A stretch of 64,000 nucleotides of DNA. It comes from Rhyacophila brunnea. Taxonomy: Eukaryota; Arthropoda; Insecta; Trichoptera; Rhyacophilidae. Both the position numbers and the translations under genes were made by a program. Shown piece by piece: positions 1-11,938 of the stretch. The notes below the pieces were generated by a model. It was not told the origin of the DNA and ran no database searches. It saw only the letters and a program-made list of their open reading frames with translations. Each line of letters opens with the position of its first letter. The stretch's first letter is position 1. The DNA lies in contig JAGYXB010001022.1 in NCBI GenBank assembly GCA_022495005.1, positions 930,001-994,000 on the forward strand, written 5' to 3'.

Positions 1-418
1 TTATTCCCTACATGAAAGAGAAAGAAGATGTGTCCCTTTCTAGATGATTTCATCCAGGAAACTCCCGGATTTCACTATAAAAAGACCAATTTTTCCTATA
101 CAAAACACACATTCAGACTCTGATACTCGCCCAGACAACATCTCGCTCTCAATACCGATCTCAGCTCTATTTGTTGAATTCATTCTGAAAAGAATAATTT
201 AATAACCTGACCATCGCACAAGAGAAAGATACCTACCGTTTCACTGATATTTTCACCAGCCAGAGAATACCTAGTTGCCATCTTCCTGCCGTTGGATAGT
301 CTTTTTCAATATAAACGACGACAGCGGACCAACCTAGCGTTCTCATTCCGACTTTCATAGCAGAGTTGCGATAAGTCAAACGACTTCAGACCTGGATTCC
401 TCTTCCACCACGCAAATA
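1..418 (+). other. Unassigned stretch with TATA/initiator, possibly LTR-derived
   Basis: No ORF of note. A TATA-like TATAAAAAG lies near 77 and an initiator-like TTCAGACT near 112, about 30 bases downstream, which is the spacing of an insect RNA polymerase II core promoter. The sequence after it is C/T-rich like a retroelement leader. It continues beyond the mariner at 1709. It could be part of an LTR or the leader of the Jockey element further on. Neither a paired LTR nor a primer-binding site is visible, so the assignment stays open. Confidence 0.25.
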
Positions 419-1708
419 CGAGGGTGGGTCAATAAGTCCTTAGAAAAGCCGACAGGTGGCGCGACTAGCACTGTAAGCGGTTTGTTTTCATGCAGCGGCA
501 CTACCGATTCAGTATGCTGCGAAGTTTCAATCAGATTGGTCGGGTTGTTGTTTTTTATTTTCGTACATTTAAAAAAAAAATTTGCTTGTTTACAAAAATG
601 GAGAAAATTGAGTTAAGAGCTGTTATTAAACATTTTAATATAAAAGGGTTAACAGCAAAGGAAATAAAAATGAGTTGGATTTAGTTCACGGCATATCTGC
701 TCCTTCACTTGCAACTATTTATAACTGGTTAAATGAATTTAAACGTGGTCGTACATCAACAAAGGATGAACCACGCTCAGGACGTCCTGTAGAGGTGACT
801 ACACCAGAAATGATCAATAAAATCCACGATATGGTGTTAAGTGACCGAAGATTAAAGTTGAGTGAGATAATTGAGGTTACAGGGATCTCAAAAGATAGCG
901 TCATTTCTATTTTACATGACAAATTGGGCATGAAAAAAATTTCTGCAAGATGGGTGCCGCGTTTGCTCACAGTCGACAATAAACGCAATAGGGTGGTGGC
1001 CTCTAAAGCCCTGTTGTCGCTCATGCAACGCAATCCGGATGAATTTTTCGTCGCTTTGTGACTGTAGATGAAACATGGATACACCACTATACTCCCGAGA
1101 CGAAAGAACAGTCAAAACAGTGGATTGCGAAAGGCGAACCATGTCCAAAGAAGGCGAAACCGTAAAATCAGCTGGTAAGGTTATGGCTACTGTATTTTGG
1201 GATGCACGTGAAATTATTTTCGTTGACTATTTGGAAAAGGAAAAAAAATAACAGGGGATTATTATGCATCTTTATTGGACCAGCTAAAAAACAAAATTGA
1301 AGAAAAACGGCCTCATTTAAACAGGAAAAAAATCCTCTTTCATCAGGACAATGCCCGTGTTCACACATGTTTACGATCAATGGCTAAAATTGAAGAATTG
1401 AAGTTTGAATTGGTCGACCACCCACCGTATTCGCCAGATTTAGCCCCCAGTGACTTTTTCCTTTTCCCAAACTTAAAAAAATGGCTAAGTGGACAACGTT
1501 TTTTTTCAAATGAAGAAGTCATCGATCGGACAAATGCTTATTTTGAGGACCTTCCGAAAACTTATTTTTCTGACGGTTTAAAAAAAATTGATAAACGTCT
1601 AACCAAGTGTATTGAGCTCCAAGGAGATTATGTTGAGAAATAAAAAAAAAATACAAAAATAAAAACTGTTTTAATGCTTTTTTCTAAGGAATTATTGACC
1701 CACCCTCG
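419..1708 (+). mobile_element. Mariner (Tc1/mariner) transposon, full length, inactive
   Basis: A 1,290-bp element bounded by the TA target duplication (417-418 and 1709-1710). It has imperfect inverted terminal repeats of about 28 bp, starting CGAGGGTGGGTCAATAAG and ending in the complement. It carries one transposase gene on the plus strand. The length and structure fit complete mariner elements. The element is inserted just upstream of, or within, the leader of the adjoining retroelement. It can no longer encode a transposase because of several single-base frameshifts. Confidence 0.93.
598..1643 (+). pseudogene. Mariner transposase, DD34D, frameshifted
   Basis: The reading starts at the ATG at 598 (MEKIELRAVIKHF), followed by a helix-turn-helix region (GISAPSLATIYNWLNEFKRG) and a second HTH around 870-950. 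The catalytic motifs are all present: VDETW near 1066, HQDNARVHT near 1343 and SPDLAPSDFFLF near 1434. There are 34 residues between the second and third aspartates, so this is the DD34D class. The frame is broken at about 670, 1049, 1160 and 1245, each by a one-base change, and ends at TAA 1641-1643. Without these breaks it would be about 345 residues, the usual mariner size. It is a cut-and-paste enzyme gene that is now dead. Confidence 0.92.
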
Positions 1709-2158
1709 TACCTACATCCCAAAAGTGAATTGATAGTGTATGCCAGTGCCTTGTGTCAAAAGTGGCAGTGTCTCAGTGTGCGAATCCGAGTATCTCGAGC
1801 GGTAACGGCTCTGCTCTGCTCAGTGTGGTGTTGTGCTCGATCACAGTCCTCATTTCATTACAGTGATTTCGGCGACTGTGATTACGTTAATGCCAGTGCT
1901 GTTCAGTTCAGTGCAGTTTTTGCAGATTGCTTCGGGGAGTCCGCCTGAGCGCCGCGCCTGAGGAGACAGGCATACGGATAAATATATTCTCTTTATGTCT
2001 TATTATCACATCCTTCTCAAAGCTCACTTTGTCTTATTGTCTATTTAACTTACTATTAATATTGTTGACGCAAGGGATTTCTGCCCACTGCGCGATTAAA
2101 TACTTTTTTTTTCGTTTCTTTTTTCATTCAAATCAGTAGTACAATTCTTTATCAAAAC

Positions 2159-3895
2159 ATGTCATCGCCTAGGTTCAACGAAATTTGCGAGGAAGCAACT
2201 GCAGATATCCAAGACTTGATGGAGACCCCCGCAGCCCCAACCCCATGGCAGCTGCTAGAACAGGACCCGGCTACCACCTTGCAAAATATAGCGTACGCCG
2301 TACATGAATACCAGAAACAAAAAACAAGACCCTAAAACTCTGATCCGCTCTGTTTTCAGCCTCCTAATATCGTGTATGAACTCGAGAACGAGAGCACAAT
2401 GCAGCCAGCCAGTACCCAGTCACCCAGCCGCCCCCAACTTCAAAATCAAGAGATCAAAGAGATCGCTGACCGCCCAGAAGAAGCAGGAGACCCTTCCCAA
2501 TTCGTAAGATACAATCGTCGCCATACAAGAGGACGCCGACTACGAGGACCTCAACGACGACGTCACATACGCCTCGGCAGTGAGGAAAAGGCAAAGAGAA
2601 TCGACCTCACTCAACACCTCGCAGATCTCTCCGCAACAAAAAAAAAGATGGCAGCTCCGGTAGTTAACACACCATCGAAACTACCGTTGACAACATCGCC
2701 AGTCAAAACCGCAAAGGATGCCCCCAAAGCGAAAATTCCGCCTGTCATTCTCCACTCAAAGCGAGATTACGCAACAATTGTGAGAGATATGAAACTGGCA
2801 CGAATCACGCCTGGACTTGCAACAGTACAGAAAGACAACATTCGAGTAGACTTTGAAGATATTAACACATACAGGAAAACCGTGTCCTTCCTTGATTAAA
2901 GGAACATTCCACTCATACACGATCAAAGAACATAAAACATACAAGGCAGTTCTCAGAGGTATTCCAACAGACATGGATGAAAACGACATAAAAGAAGAAC
3001 TTACGGCGCTTCAGTCAGTGACGTCCCGTGGGGGTAGGCAGATTGAGCGTCGCTTGAGGGCGGCAGTTACTCGAAGGGCGGCAAATTGAGGAGAATCATT
3101 TGGAATATATATAAATAACTACCTAAACTTAGTAATAACGAAAATATCTTGTCGGGTTCGCGATATCTAGTTCACTTCCGTTGCCCTTTGACGTCTTTGG
3201 TGACCAGAAACGATACGTGCAAATTTGCGAACAATTAGTCTAGATATATATATCTAGATATTTGACGCATGAAAGGATGACAATAGTACTGTATAAAAAA
3301 ATGAGGCGACATTTTGGCGCTGCCTAGGGGCGGCATTTTATCTAAGGACGTCACTGGCTTCAGTACCCAGCAATTTCCGCCCAAAGAATGCGCCGCGGAC
3401 AGAATCGTGAGCCCCTCCCACTTCTCCTACTGGATCTTGAGAAAAGTGACGCGGGGAAGAGCATATTCGACCTAGAAACTCTGCTTCACTGTCGAGTGAA
3501 AGTAGAGTCACTCAGGAGGAAAACGGCCGCCGGACAATGCCACCGATGCCAAGGCTTCACACACTCTGGAAAAAACTGCCACGTCCCTCCAAAGTGCGTG
3601 AAATGCGGCGAAAATCTCTTAACTCAATAGTGCGATCATACACGGGATATGGGACCCGCCAAATGCGCAAACTGCGCAGGTCCTCACCCAGTAAACTATC
3701 GTGGCTGTCCGGAATTCCCGCGCCAACAATCCGGAAATGTGAACCACAGACGAACATGGCCGTCTCCCCCAAAGACTTCCCTCGAGACAAAGCCAGAAAA
3801 CTCAGCAGAACGAGACACGCGCAGCCTCAGCCCACACGCAGCCTCAACAGGATGATCACCGAAGCGGCAAAACTACGCACACAAATACCAGGTTA
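2159..3895 (+). pseudogene. Jockey ORF1 (Gag-like, zinc-knuckle) remnant
   Basis: The ATG at 2159 (MSSPRFNEICEEATADIQDL) starts a frame that breaks at 2334 and continues in shifted frames. Around 2940-3015 and 3365-3500 lies a region like the one preceding the knuckles in insect Jockey Gag (AVLRGIPTDMDENDIKEEL). It is split by the MITE at 3016. Zinc knuckles follow: CHRCQGFTHSGKNC (near 3540), CVKCGE (near 3597) and CANCAGPHPVNYRGC (near 3665). A Gag-like protein of this type binds the element RNA. Several stops and frameshifts show that it is not functional. Confidence 0.78.
3016..3356. mobile_element. hAT-type MITE (family A, short copy)
   Basis: 341 bp with terminal inverted repeats CAGTGACGTCC / GGACGTCACTG and a perfect 8-bp target duplication GCTTCAGT (3008-3015 and 3357-3364). 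The 8-bp duplication and CAG ends are typical of the hAT superfamily. It has no coding capacity. It shares ends and subterminal sequence with the copy at 4737-5295. Confidence 0.92.
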
Positions 3896-4055
3896 GTCGC
3901 TCATCCTCACGGTTATCCCAATACCTACAATAAGCCCTTCTCCAATAATTCCAACTCAGACATTAAAAATCTGGAATTTGCAATTACACAATTGCAACAA
4001 ACTATGGAGCAGGCGACTGCCATGGTAGCCCAAGCCACGAAACTTGTTCAGCAAA

Positions 4056-6313
4056 ATGGCTACTAAGACCAATCTGACCTCTCTACAGACGGCCTTCTGG
4101 AACGCTCGCGGTACATTAATTATAGATAAGGGGGAAATCATCCATTTCCTATCCAAGCACGACATTGACATACTCCTAGCTAGCGAGACCCACCTTAAAC
4201 CCACCTCCCGCATCTCTTTTCCAAACTACACCACGTACAGAACAGACAGACTATCGAACAGAGGCGGCGGAGCCGCTATCTTTATTAAGTCTCATATAGA
4301 CCATTATGAGGCACCTCTGACCCCACAAAGCCGGGCACTAGAATCATGCTAATACTCGCTCTTCCGGCAACGTTAAATTCACTTCAGTTTACGTTCCTTC
4401 TTTTAATAAAGCTGACTCTATAAACAGATCAGATCTAGACAGCCTACTGGACGCTAATGTTACCTCCACAATCATCGCGGGCGACTTCAATGCCAAGTGG
4501 CATAATCGATTCGCGAATTTCAGAGGTAAATTAATACATAAATTCATTGACGACAACAACTTAACCTTAACTGCTCCATCTGAGCCTACTCACTACCCTC
4601 CAAATAATATAGGTCAACCTAATATCATAGACTTTGCTTTACTCGCGCAGACGGATTTCAATCACGAAATTAGTGTAGTTAACGAACTATTCTCAGACCA
4701 CAAGCCGGTACTTCTCCACTTAGGTGACCCATCAAACAGTGACGTCCCGTGGGGGTAGGCAGATTGAGCGTCGCTTGGGGGCGGCAGTTACTTGAAGGAC
4801 GGCAAATCGAGGAGAATCATTTGATATATGTAGAAACAGGTACCTAAACTCAATAATAATATAAATATATTTCCATGAAAAAATCGACTCACTGGTTGGA
4901 AACAAAATGTATTAATTAATATAAAAGGTTTAACAGGACTGTGATTTTTTGTCGGGTTAGCGATGTCTAGTTGACTTCCGTTGTCACGTGAAAATTTGCG
5001 AATTATATTTGAATTATCGGTAGGTACATAAGTAGTCAAGTACCTAATTAATTCACCAAATATTCTTGCCAGTCATTCGCTAGTTTTGAATTTTGTCAGG
5101 TGTATTTTTAAATGTATCTGAAACCGTGGATGGACTTTAAATTAGATTTAGTGGTATATATTTTGTCAGTTATGTATCCATATAACACATTTCTTAGATA
5201 TTGGAGTCATGAAAGGATGATAAAAATACTGTATAAAAATGTGTGGTGCAGTTTTGGACAGCCTAGGGGTGACATTTTGCCTAGGGACGTCACTGCCATC
5301 AAATGTGGTCTTAGCAATCAACAGACGCATCAGAACCCAAACATCATGGGAAGACTTCAAATCAGCTTTAGAGGAGAAGCTCACGCAGCCAACCCTACTT
5401 AGCACTGAGGAGAGCATAGACTCCGCAGTCGCGACATTCACGGGCGAAATACTAGATGCCGTAAACTCAGCCACCGTAGTTACACCTTCAAATCACAAAC
5501 TCCGCCCAAAAATATAGCACGTAAGGAGTGGCAGGAGCTAAAACTCCGCACATCCAAAACCATTTATAACAGGTTGATACCCGAGATCAGAAAAGAACTC
5601 ACAGAACTAGATGACGCCAGCTGGTGCCAAAAAGTCAGTAACTTAATCAAGGGCAGCCCACCATACTGGTCCGTAACCAAAATTTTAAGACAGAATAAAC
5701 AAAAGATAACTCATATCCAGAGACCTAATGGTCCAGTATATTCATCCATAGATAAAGCTGAAGCATTCGCAATCAGCATAGCCAAACAATTCTCTCCAAA
5801 CACAATAGACAGGGACAATTCGGAAATAGTTAACCATGTTAGGCAAATCACTAGAAAAGCCAGGGAGATCTACAATAAGAGGTCAGATCCTCCACCAAAT
5901 CCTTTAAAGCCGGCCGTAAAATCTTTCAGCTGCAGACCATACAAAACAAGACATTGCGACAAATCACAAACGCACCGTGGTTTGTACGCAATACTACACT
6001 TCACAAAGACCTTAAAATAGAAACCATCCACGAACATATCATGAAACTGTCTAAGAAATTCTACTAGTCTATGATAAACCATCCCAACGCGACTATTAAA
6101 AATTTATTGATCGAAGATGGAAGCGACACAGACTACGGCACTACTAGGCAATCCTGCTGGAAAAGCAACCACCATAGTTCCTTCACATCTATACCCACAG
6201 ACTTCCTATCATCCGAGCGACTGACCTGTTATTTTTCAGCGCAACAAGGAGAGACATTGATAACCGACCCTCTCCCGAAGATAATAAAAGATGAAGGGCA
6301 CCCCGCCGCCTGA
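4056..6313 (+). pseudogene. Jockey ORF2 remnant (endonuclease, linker, C-terminal part)
   Basis: Starts at ATG 4056. An apurinic-type endonuclease is readable: FWNARG (Asn at the start of the fold), ASETHLKP (catalytic Glu), GDFNAKWH and SDHKPVLLH. It is interrupted by stops near 4350-4480 and by the MITE at 4737-5295. The linker before the reverse transcriptase is at 5304-5860 (SWEDFKSALEEKLTQP, then IKGSPPYWSVTKIL). After 5880 the reading jumps to the C-terminal region (QNKTLRQITNAPWFVRNTTL), so the palm with its YADD box is missing. A normal ORF2 would be about 900 residues. It once coded for the nicking and reverse-transcribing enzyme. Confidence 0.8.
4737..5295. mobile_element. hAT-type MITE (family A, long copy)
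   Basis: 559 bp with the same terminal repeats as the 3016 copy (CAGTGACGTCC...GGACGTCACTG) and a perfect 8-bp duplication CCATCAAA (4729-4736 and 5296-5303). The first ~80 bases and the last ~75 bases match the 341-bp copy closely. The extra ~220 bp are internal, so one copy is an internal-deletion version of the other or of a common parent. Confidence 0.92.
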
Positions 6314-6330
6314 CGCAAGTACGGGCGGAG

Positions 6331-6940
6331 GGAACCTTTCTCCCTAGTATTAAAAATATAAATACTCGTATTTCATTACATCTCAAAAACAAGGGAAATA
6401 AGTATAAAAGATTAAATACTGCTCGGGGGAGACAATCGGGCTATCAATGTCACAGCAGAGATTTCACCGGAAACCACCTGACTAGTGATGTGACCTGAAT
6501 CTGGGTTACATCACTGCCAGGATGAAGAAAACTGTATTGTTTATGTATGTAATTATATAAACCTGTACCTAGCCAAAGCCTACACAAGCCAAAATTACAA
6601 CTGAGACAAAGGAGATAGAGGGCAGAGACCTTGAGCTCCAAATTCATGTATAAGGCTATACTCAGAACGAAAAGAAATACAAAACACACTCCGACGTCTC
6701 CGTTTCTTCGATATTCTTCGAACACACGCAGGATTTCCTCAGATCCTGACCATTAATCTTCCGAAAGCAATTCATATGAAGCTCTCTGGTACCTACCTTC
6801 CAGAGGCTCTCGTAGGTGGTCTGTCCGCGACAAGTACGTCGTCGCGTATTTGATGACTCACCTAGTGGTGACATCACTGCGTATGAGTAATAATACAAGT
6901 ACATCTACATGTACATTCACCGTGTGTACATAGTCCGGAG
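6331..6940. other. Gap without gene; hairpin at 6484-6515
   Basis: Probably the 3' untranslated part of the Jockey element and its flank. No coding signal was found. The only structure seen is a hairpin with 12-base arms (6484-6495 and 6504-6515, one mismatch) around an 8-base loop. Confidence 0.4.
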
Positions 6941-7662
6941 TAGGGAATCCAATCCCGAGCCAAAATTCTGATCCCGGGATTTCGGGATTACAATTTGACA
7001 ATCCCGGGATCCCGGGGCTGATCCCGGGATTGGCATTTTTTTCCATTGTTAATATAAAAATTTTATATTTACAAATAACATTGATACAATCGGTCAAAAA
7101 TAAATCTAGTATAATTAATACTATTTAAGACATTTATTGTTAATATTGTATACGTTCAATCTTGGAAATACACAAGTTTAATGGAGTAAATAACATTGTA
7201 ATATAAATAATAATGTGAATTTAATATGAGATTGCTGTTTCTGATAGTAAAGACATAATGAATGGATTAGCGAGACTTAAAATAGTAAATCATGGCGTAC
7301 TTATGGCCTTTCCGCTTCATAAATCTAATTAGTCAGCCAAATATGAAACTGCCGTAAAACGTATGATATCATGGTGGAATTACTTTGTTAAGAGTGCGAA
7401 GCATTGTTTTTTTCTAATCTTTCTCATTTTTAATAATTTATGTGAAAAAATAAAATGAATCGGCAACCTACACATGGGTATAAATCAAACTTCATTCAAA
7501 CTCAGTTTATTTCTAATGTAGTTATTTTTTATTAAAAGTATTTTTTCTGTTATATTTTCGCTTTTATTTTATTTTCCATAAAATTGATAAAAAAAATCAA
7601 TCCCGGGATTATGTTTATCAATCCCGGGATTCATAGGTATCGAAAATAGCTCGGGATCCCTA
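6941..7662. mobile_element. hAT-type MITE with internal ATCCCGGGAT repeats
   Basis: 722 bp with ends TAGGGAATCC and GGATCCCTA. The perfect 8-bp duplication is GTCCGGAG (6933-6940 and 7663-7670). Near both ends the palindrome ATCCCGGGAT and its near-copies recur, about four times at the left (6960-7040) and twice at the right (7600-7632). They form subterminal repeats, and the middle is AT-rich. It has no ORF. Such subterminal repeats are the usual binding sites of hAT transposases; the function here is inferred. Confidence 0.88.
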
Positions 7663-7670
7663 GTCCGGAG

Positions 7671-8980
7671 TACCTCAAGGTGTACCTATAAGTATACGCG
7701 CGGTTTCCAACCTTTTATAGTGCCATTTATTTACGTAGAAGTAGATTCACGTAGTGTATACAAAAATAAATATAGAAATAATTATATATAAATTTAATGA
7801 TAATTATTTAGTGAAATAAAACTAAGTTTTTATAAAATTTAATATTAACGCAAACTAATTGTAAAATTAAGTTTCTATGTGAAATGAAATTGACAAAAAA
7901 ATTATATAAATAATTTTCCTAAATAAAAATTAAATATAAATGTTACTAAGTATATTATATAAATAAAATAAAAATATAGTTTTTCTATAAGTAATTTAAA
8001 AATAACATTCTAATCAAGAATATAGATATTATAAAAAAAAATATATATAACATATAAAAGGAATTATAAACCCTGCCTCAAGTTTCTAAGTTTATAAAAG
8101 TTTAAATAAATAAATTATATAGTTAATATGGACCTTTGATTTAATATACATAGTTCTATAAATCCTCATTAATTAGTGCCTAAATACATCTCCCGCACAC
8201 TGGAACTTTATGTACTTAGTAAATTTCCCAGTGACCGTGAACTAATAATTTTCCTGTGAACTTGAATTTGAATTTTCCCGTGTCCTTGAAATTCTGGCAC
8301 AGCTGATGTAGAAATTTAGCACGGTGGACGTGAATTGAAATAGTAGTGTGAACAGTAATAGGTATTGTTCTAACACTAGGTGGCTTTTGTTGATCTGTCA
8401 TAGTGACATTGATAATAATAAAAACTGTTAGTTTATGAAGTGGTAATTACTCGATAAGTACGAGGTGGGGTGCTGCCACCGGTCAATCCAAGTTCTCCAA
8501 ATTAGCTTGACGCTCAACCCCCATCATTCCTGAGCTATTCGTAGTGGGGAACGACAACTTCGCCCTCGATATAAAGCAGGGGCTGTCAACTTGGGGCTCA
8601 CCCCAGGGCTGGCAACGTCAATAACCATCGGGTTATGCTTTCATAACTCAAGAGACTAAATAAGTAAACCAAATACCTACATACTTACCTACATTTAAGA
8701 GATTTCTGGGCCGATTGCATACATAATAATATCTAGGTACTGAGCTTTGAAGTAAAATATCTTATTTAGTTTAAAACGGTATAGGTATGACCTGAGCCAA
8801 ATAGTACTACCTACTTCATTAGTAGCCAAAATGAACGAAATATTACGCATGTAAGACAATGAGTCTTCAGCACGATTACCATATTTACTTTCATATAATT
8901 TCTCGTGTCTATCTTCTACTCTATGACCTTTATATTATCACCGAAATTACATAATTCTCGAGATACTTATTTGTAATCAT
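7671..8980. other. AT-rich gap; GC-richer relic 8457-8640
   Basis: Very AT-rich, with no coding signal. A more GC-rich piece at 8457-8640 looks like an old retroelement fragment, but neither reading frames nor repeats allow an assignment. Confidence 0.4.
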
Positions 8981-8994
8981 GAGTCATGATTCTC

Positions 8995-9070
8995 CTATTA
9001 GTAGCCGTCGTAGTCCAATGCGTAAGGTACTGGCTTCCCACATTATTGGTTCCAGGTTCGATATATACAT
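8995..9070 (+). repeat. tRNA-derived SINE head, degenerate
   Basis: A box-A-like stretch (TAGTCCAATGCG) is followed about 40 bases later by a box-B-like GGTTCGATA, the arrangement of an internal RNA polymerase III promoter. The flanks do not form an acceptor stem, so this is a SINE relic and not a tRNA gene. Confidence 0.4.
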
Positions 9071-9179
9071 ACTGAGGTGCCTCCGAATTCCTCGGCTAGC
9101 TCTGGGGTTTGGAAGTGGAGGTTCATCGTTGTGGAGAAGCAGGCCATGGTCTCGTGGAAGGGGGTGACCATATAGGTCT

Positions 9180-10900
9180 TCAGAATAAAATTCTTCGAAA
9201 ATTTAAATAGGTCCATAATATATTGTTCTCAATTACACTAGGTTCACAATTTAGTTTATTTATAGTCAGAAAGGATGTTTATAGTAGTAGTTTACAGAAT
9301 TAATTATTATATTATTACACAAAGTCAAGACAAATGTCAAAATCCACAAATGTTCACAATCAATCAAAAGTTCACGTAATTCAAATAAATTGTCATTGAA
9401 AATACACAATTATTCTTAAGGAGCACGCGGAGTTGCCACAAATGAGCTTTAGAAACCGATGATCGTTAAGAAATAAAAGTCCGAAAAAATTCAGGGCCTC
9501 CGTTGAAGAACCGCTGTACAAAACTAAAACTTTCGCGTTCTCAAATGATTAAGTACCAGATAGGTATTGATCTCAAAAATTTGCGCGGAATTGGCTAAGT
9601 CGAAGTTAGGTATTTGAAACTGTTTAACTGTCCAGCAAGGGGGTGGTTGGGAGGTAGATGTACTACTCTGCCGCCACAAGACTGTAAAGATGCGATTTTG
9701 TATGGGAAAAATCCCGACACTATCCTTCGTGGATTCAGCGGCGTGTGTGGAATTAAACTGATATAGGAAATTAAAATCTCAGAGTGTTTATTCGTTTCTG
9801 GCAAATTCAACCCCTGAGACGAGCGTTGGGGGTCGTAAAAATCTGCATAACGGTTTTGCTATAATTTTCGCACTTTTTTAACCGTCACACAAAGATCCGC
9901 GACCACAACCCTTCAAAGCTTTTGTATTCGGCGGGCGCGCTGGCGGGTCATACAAAGGCATTCGTTGCTTCTCGCTGCCGCTACATTATTGTGTGCGTAG
10001 TGGAACAGTAACCATGTTTTCTAATTAGCCTGTTTTCTAGTATTTTAGATAACCACGCGAAAATTCCACGTACGGAGGTGTATGAGGTATCAAACTCTTC
10101 GTCTTCAAAAACTCTTGCATATTAGTTCGCTCCCCGTAACGTGGGTCTCGTCATGGCTGAGCGTCTGGCTGAGGTCACAAGTTTGTACCTTCGCGAGGAC
10201 CGTACGCGCGCCCCATATATAGTAGCGATGAAAAATAAATTTATTTAATTATAAACCTATCTTAACTAAATACAATGATATTCATTACCTCTAATTGTCT
10301 TATAATTACCGTATGAAAATTAATCCAAGTCCTGAGCCATATATGGTTGGATATTTCGCAACCCTTTCTAGTTACGCGGTCAACGGTCTAACTCGGGCAT
10401 CTGCGATCCAGCGACGGTCATTACCGTATTAGGTATGTCGATGTTTATGTCAACAATGCGACATTACCAAAAACGGCATCGATGGCGTACACAATTTTAC
10501 TGACCTTCCTTATGATTGCTGGGGTCACATTGCCATATTTCGCGGCTCGCCTGGTCCATCGCACTTTTGACTGCCGCAAGGGTGATAGCTGATCGCTTCT
10601 CGAATTTCTGCCTCATGTTGCTCGCTTCCGACGTGGAGTTTCCTGGAAAGTAAGTAACGTAATTATGACATTTACTTACTACGGAAAATATAAGCCCAAG
10701 TAAATACTGCCTTCAGTCTCATTGGTAAAACACCAAATACAGGGATACGCTGAAAGTTCAATATACATCTTTATTGTTTGATTTAGATTTCATTTCTATC
10801 TCTAGTATGCATGTTATTATTATTTTTATAGCCCTATTTGAATGTTTTAGCTTTTAGCATCAGCATGTGTATCCTAACAAAATCTCATCGGGAGCAAAAC
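9180..10900. other. Unassigned non-coding stretch
   Basis: Two GC-richer islands (9890-10210 and 10360-10650) lie in AT-rich DNA. On the minus strand 10650-10540 a short open stretch can be read but matches nothing I know. No terminal repeats were found. Confidence 0.35.
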
Positions 10901-11774
10901 TATAATAATTATTGACCTAAGAATAAGGTAGTATTTTTTGAAATACACAATTTCTATTGGCATTTCCCAGTGACTAAGCTACAACATACGGCCGTAGCCA
11001 TAAATTGACAAACGATAAATAAAGTAGGGAGTAAGATCACGGTAACGCGCGTGTTTGAACATGTACCATTTAAAAAAAATCGGTTAGGTACATGTTCAAA
11101 CACGCGCGTTAACATGATCTTACTTCCTACTTCATTTATCGTTTGTCGATTTATGGCTACGGCCGTATGTTGTAGCTTAGTCACTAGGAAATGCCAATAG
11201 AAATGGCGTATTTCAAAAAAATACTACCTTATTCTTAGGTCAATAATTATTATAAAGCAAACATTACTCATAGAATTATTATCACATTTGAATGGTCAAA
11301 GACATAGCTTATAATCAGTATCTTTAAAATTATCTTTAAATGTGTAAATCTTATCTCCCATTTTTTGAATAATAAAATGCCTAATTCTTGTCAAATTTTG
11401 GATCACAGAGATTATCAATAAAAAAATTTATTCTAAATATTTCACTATAATAATGTCGACATAAATTTTACTAATGGTTTTATAAATGCTTTTAAAAATT
11501 AATAAATATAAAAAATCTTAACACCACTTCACATGGACGTACTGAAATATGACTATATTCTAAAACATTAGAGCGAGAGGTTTAAAAGAATACTATTTTA
11601 TGTAATAAAAATACTTTATGCAGTCATCAAATGTTTAAAATAAATATAAAGGATAATATGGCTTCAAAATCATGTAAATAGATTATATACAACGTTTAAG
11701 GAATGTCCAGGATCATGCTTTGAAAATAGCATAAAAGCTACATTTTGAAGTACGCTAAGCATGTGGGCCGTTAA
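10901..11774. mobile_element. Foldback element, copy 1 (left outer arm missing)
   Basis: 10901-11254 is a nearly perfect palindrome: two arms of about 165 bases (each holding ACGCGCGT, ACGGCCGTA and CTAAGAATAAGG) face each other across a short centre near 11070-11085. An outer arm follows to 11774. This whole right half recurs in reverse complement at 35654-36172. The outer tip reads TTAACGGCCCACATGC when viewed from outside. The tip lies about 20 bases from the donor splice site of the minus-strand exon at 11797-11938. Confidence 0.8.
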
Positions 11775-11796
11775 GACAATTTCTTTTCTCCCTTAC

Positions 11797-11938
11797 CGTG
11801 CCCGTACAGCTTCAAAAGCATCCACGAGAACTGCATGGTGGTGTAACCTTTGATTTCCATAAACGCAATGGTGTTGTACATGTTTAAGAGTAACTGATGG
11901 GGTGACTCCATCAGCTGGCATAGGTGCTTGTTGGACTC
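11797..11938 (-). CDS. Secreted insect protein, coding exon 3
   Basis: 142 bases from acceptor GAAACAG|GAGTCC (11938) to donor CACG|GTAAGG (11797, phase 1). It reads ESNKHLCQLMESPHQLLLN and MQFSWMLLKLYGHG. The phase-1 donor means the gene continues, but no further exon was recognised towards the left end, where only transposons are seen. A foldback element begins within about 20 bases of the donor. The helical style and spacing match the preceding exons. Confidence 0.75.

Larger units (their letters stand above)
1730..6330 (+). mobile_element. Jockey-clade non-LTR retrotransposon, decayed
   Basis: A C/T-rich leader (1730-2158) is followed by a Gag-like ORF1 and an ORF2 with endonuclease, linker and C-terminal parts. 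The 5' border is approximate, and the 3' end was not fixed because no clear poly(A) tail is visible. The central reverse-transcriptase palm appears deleted: the linker region runs directly into the C-terminal region near 5865-5880. Two related hAT MITEs sit inside it (3016-3356 and 4737-5295). Removing either one with one copy of its 8-bp duplication restores the flanking reading frame, so both arrived after the LINE. Confidence 0.82.
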
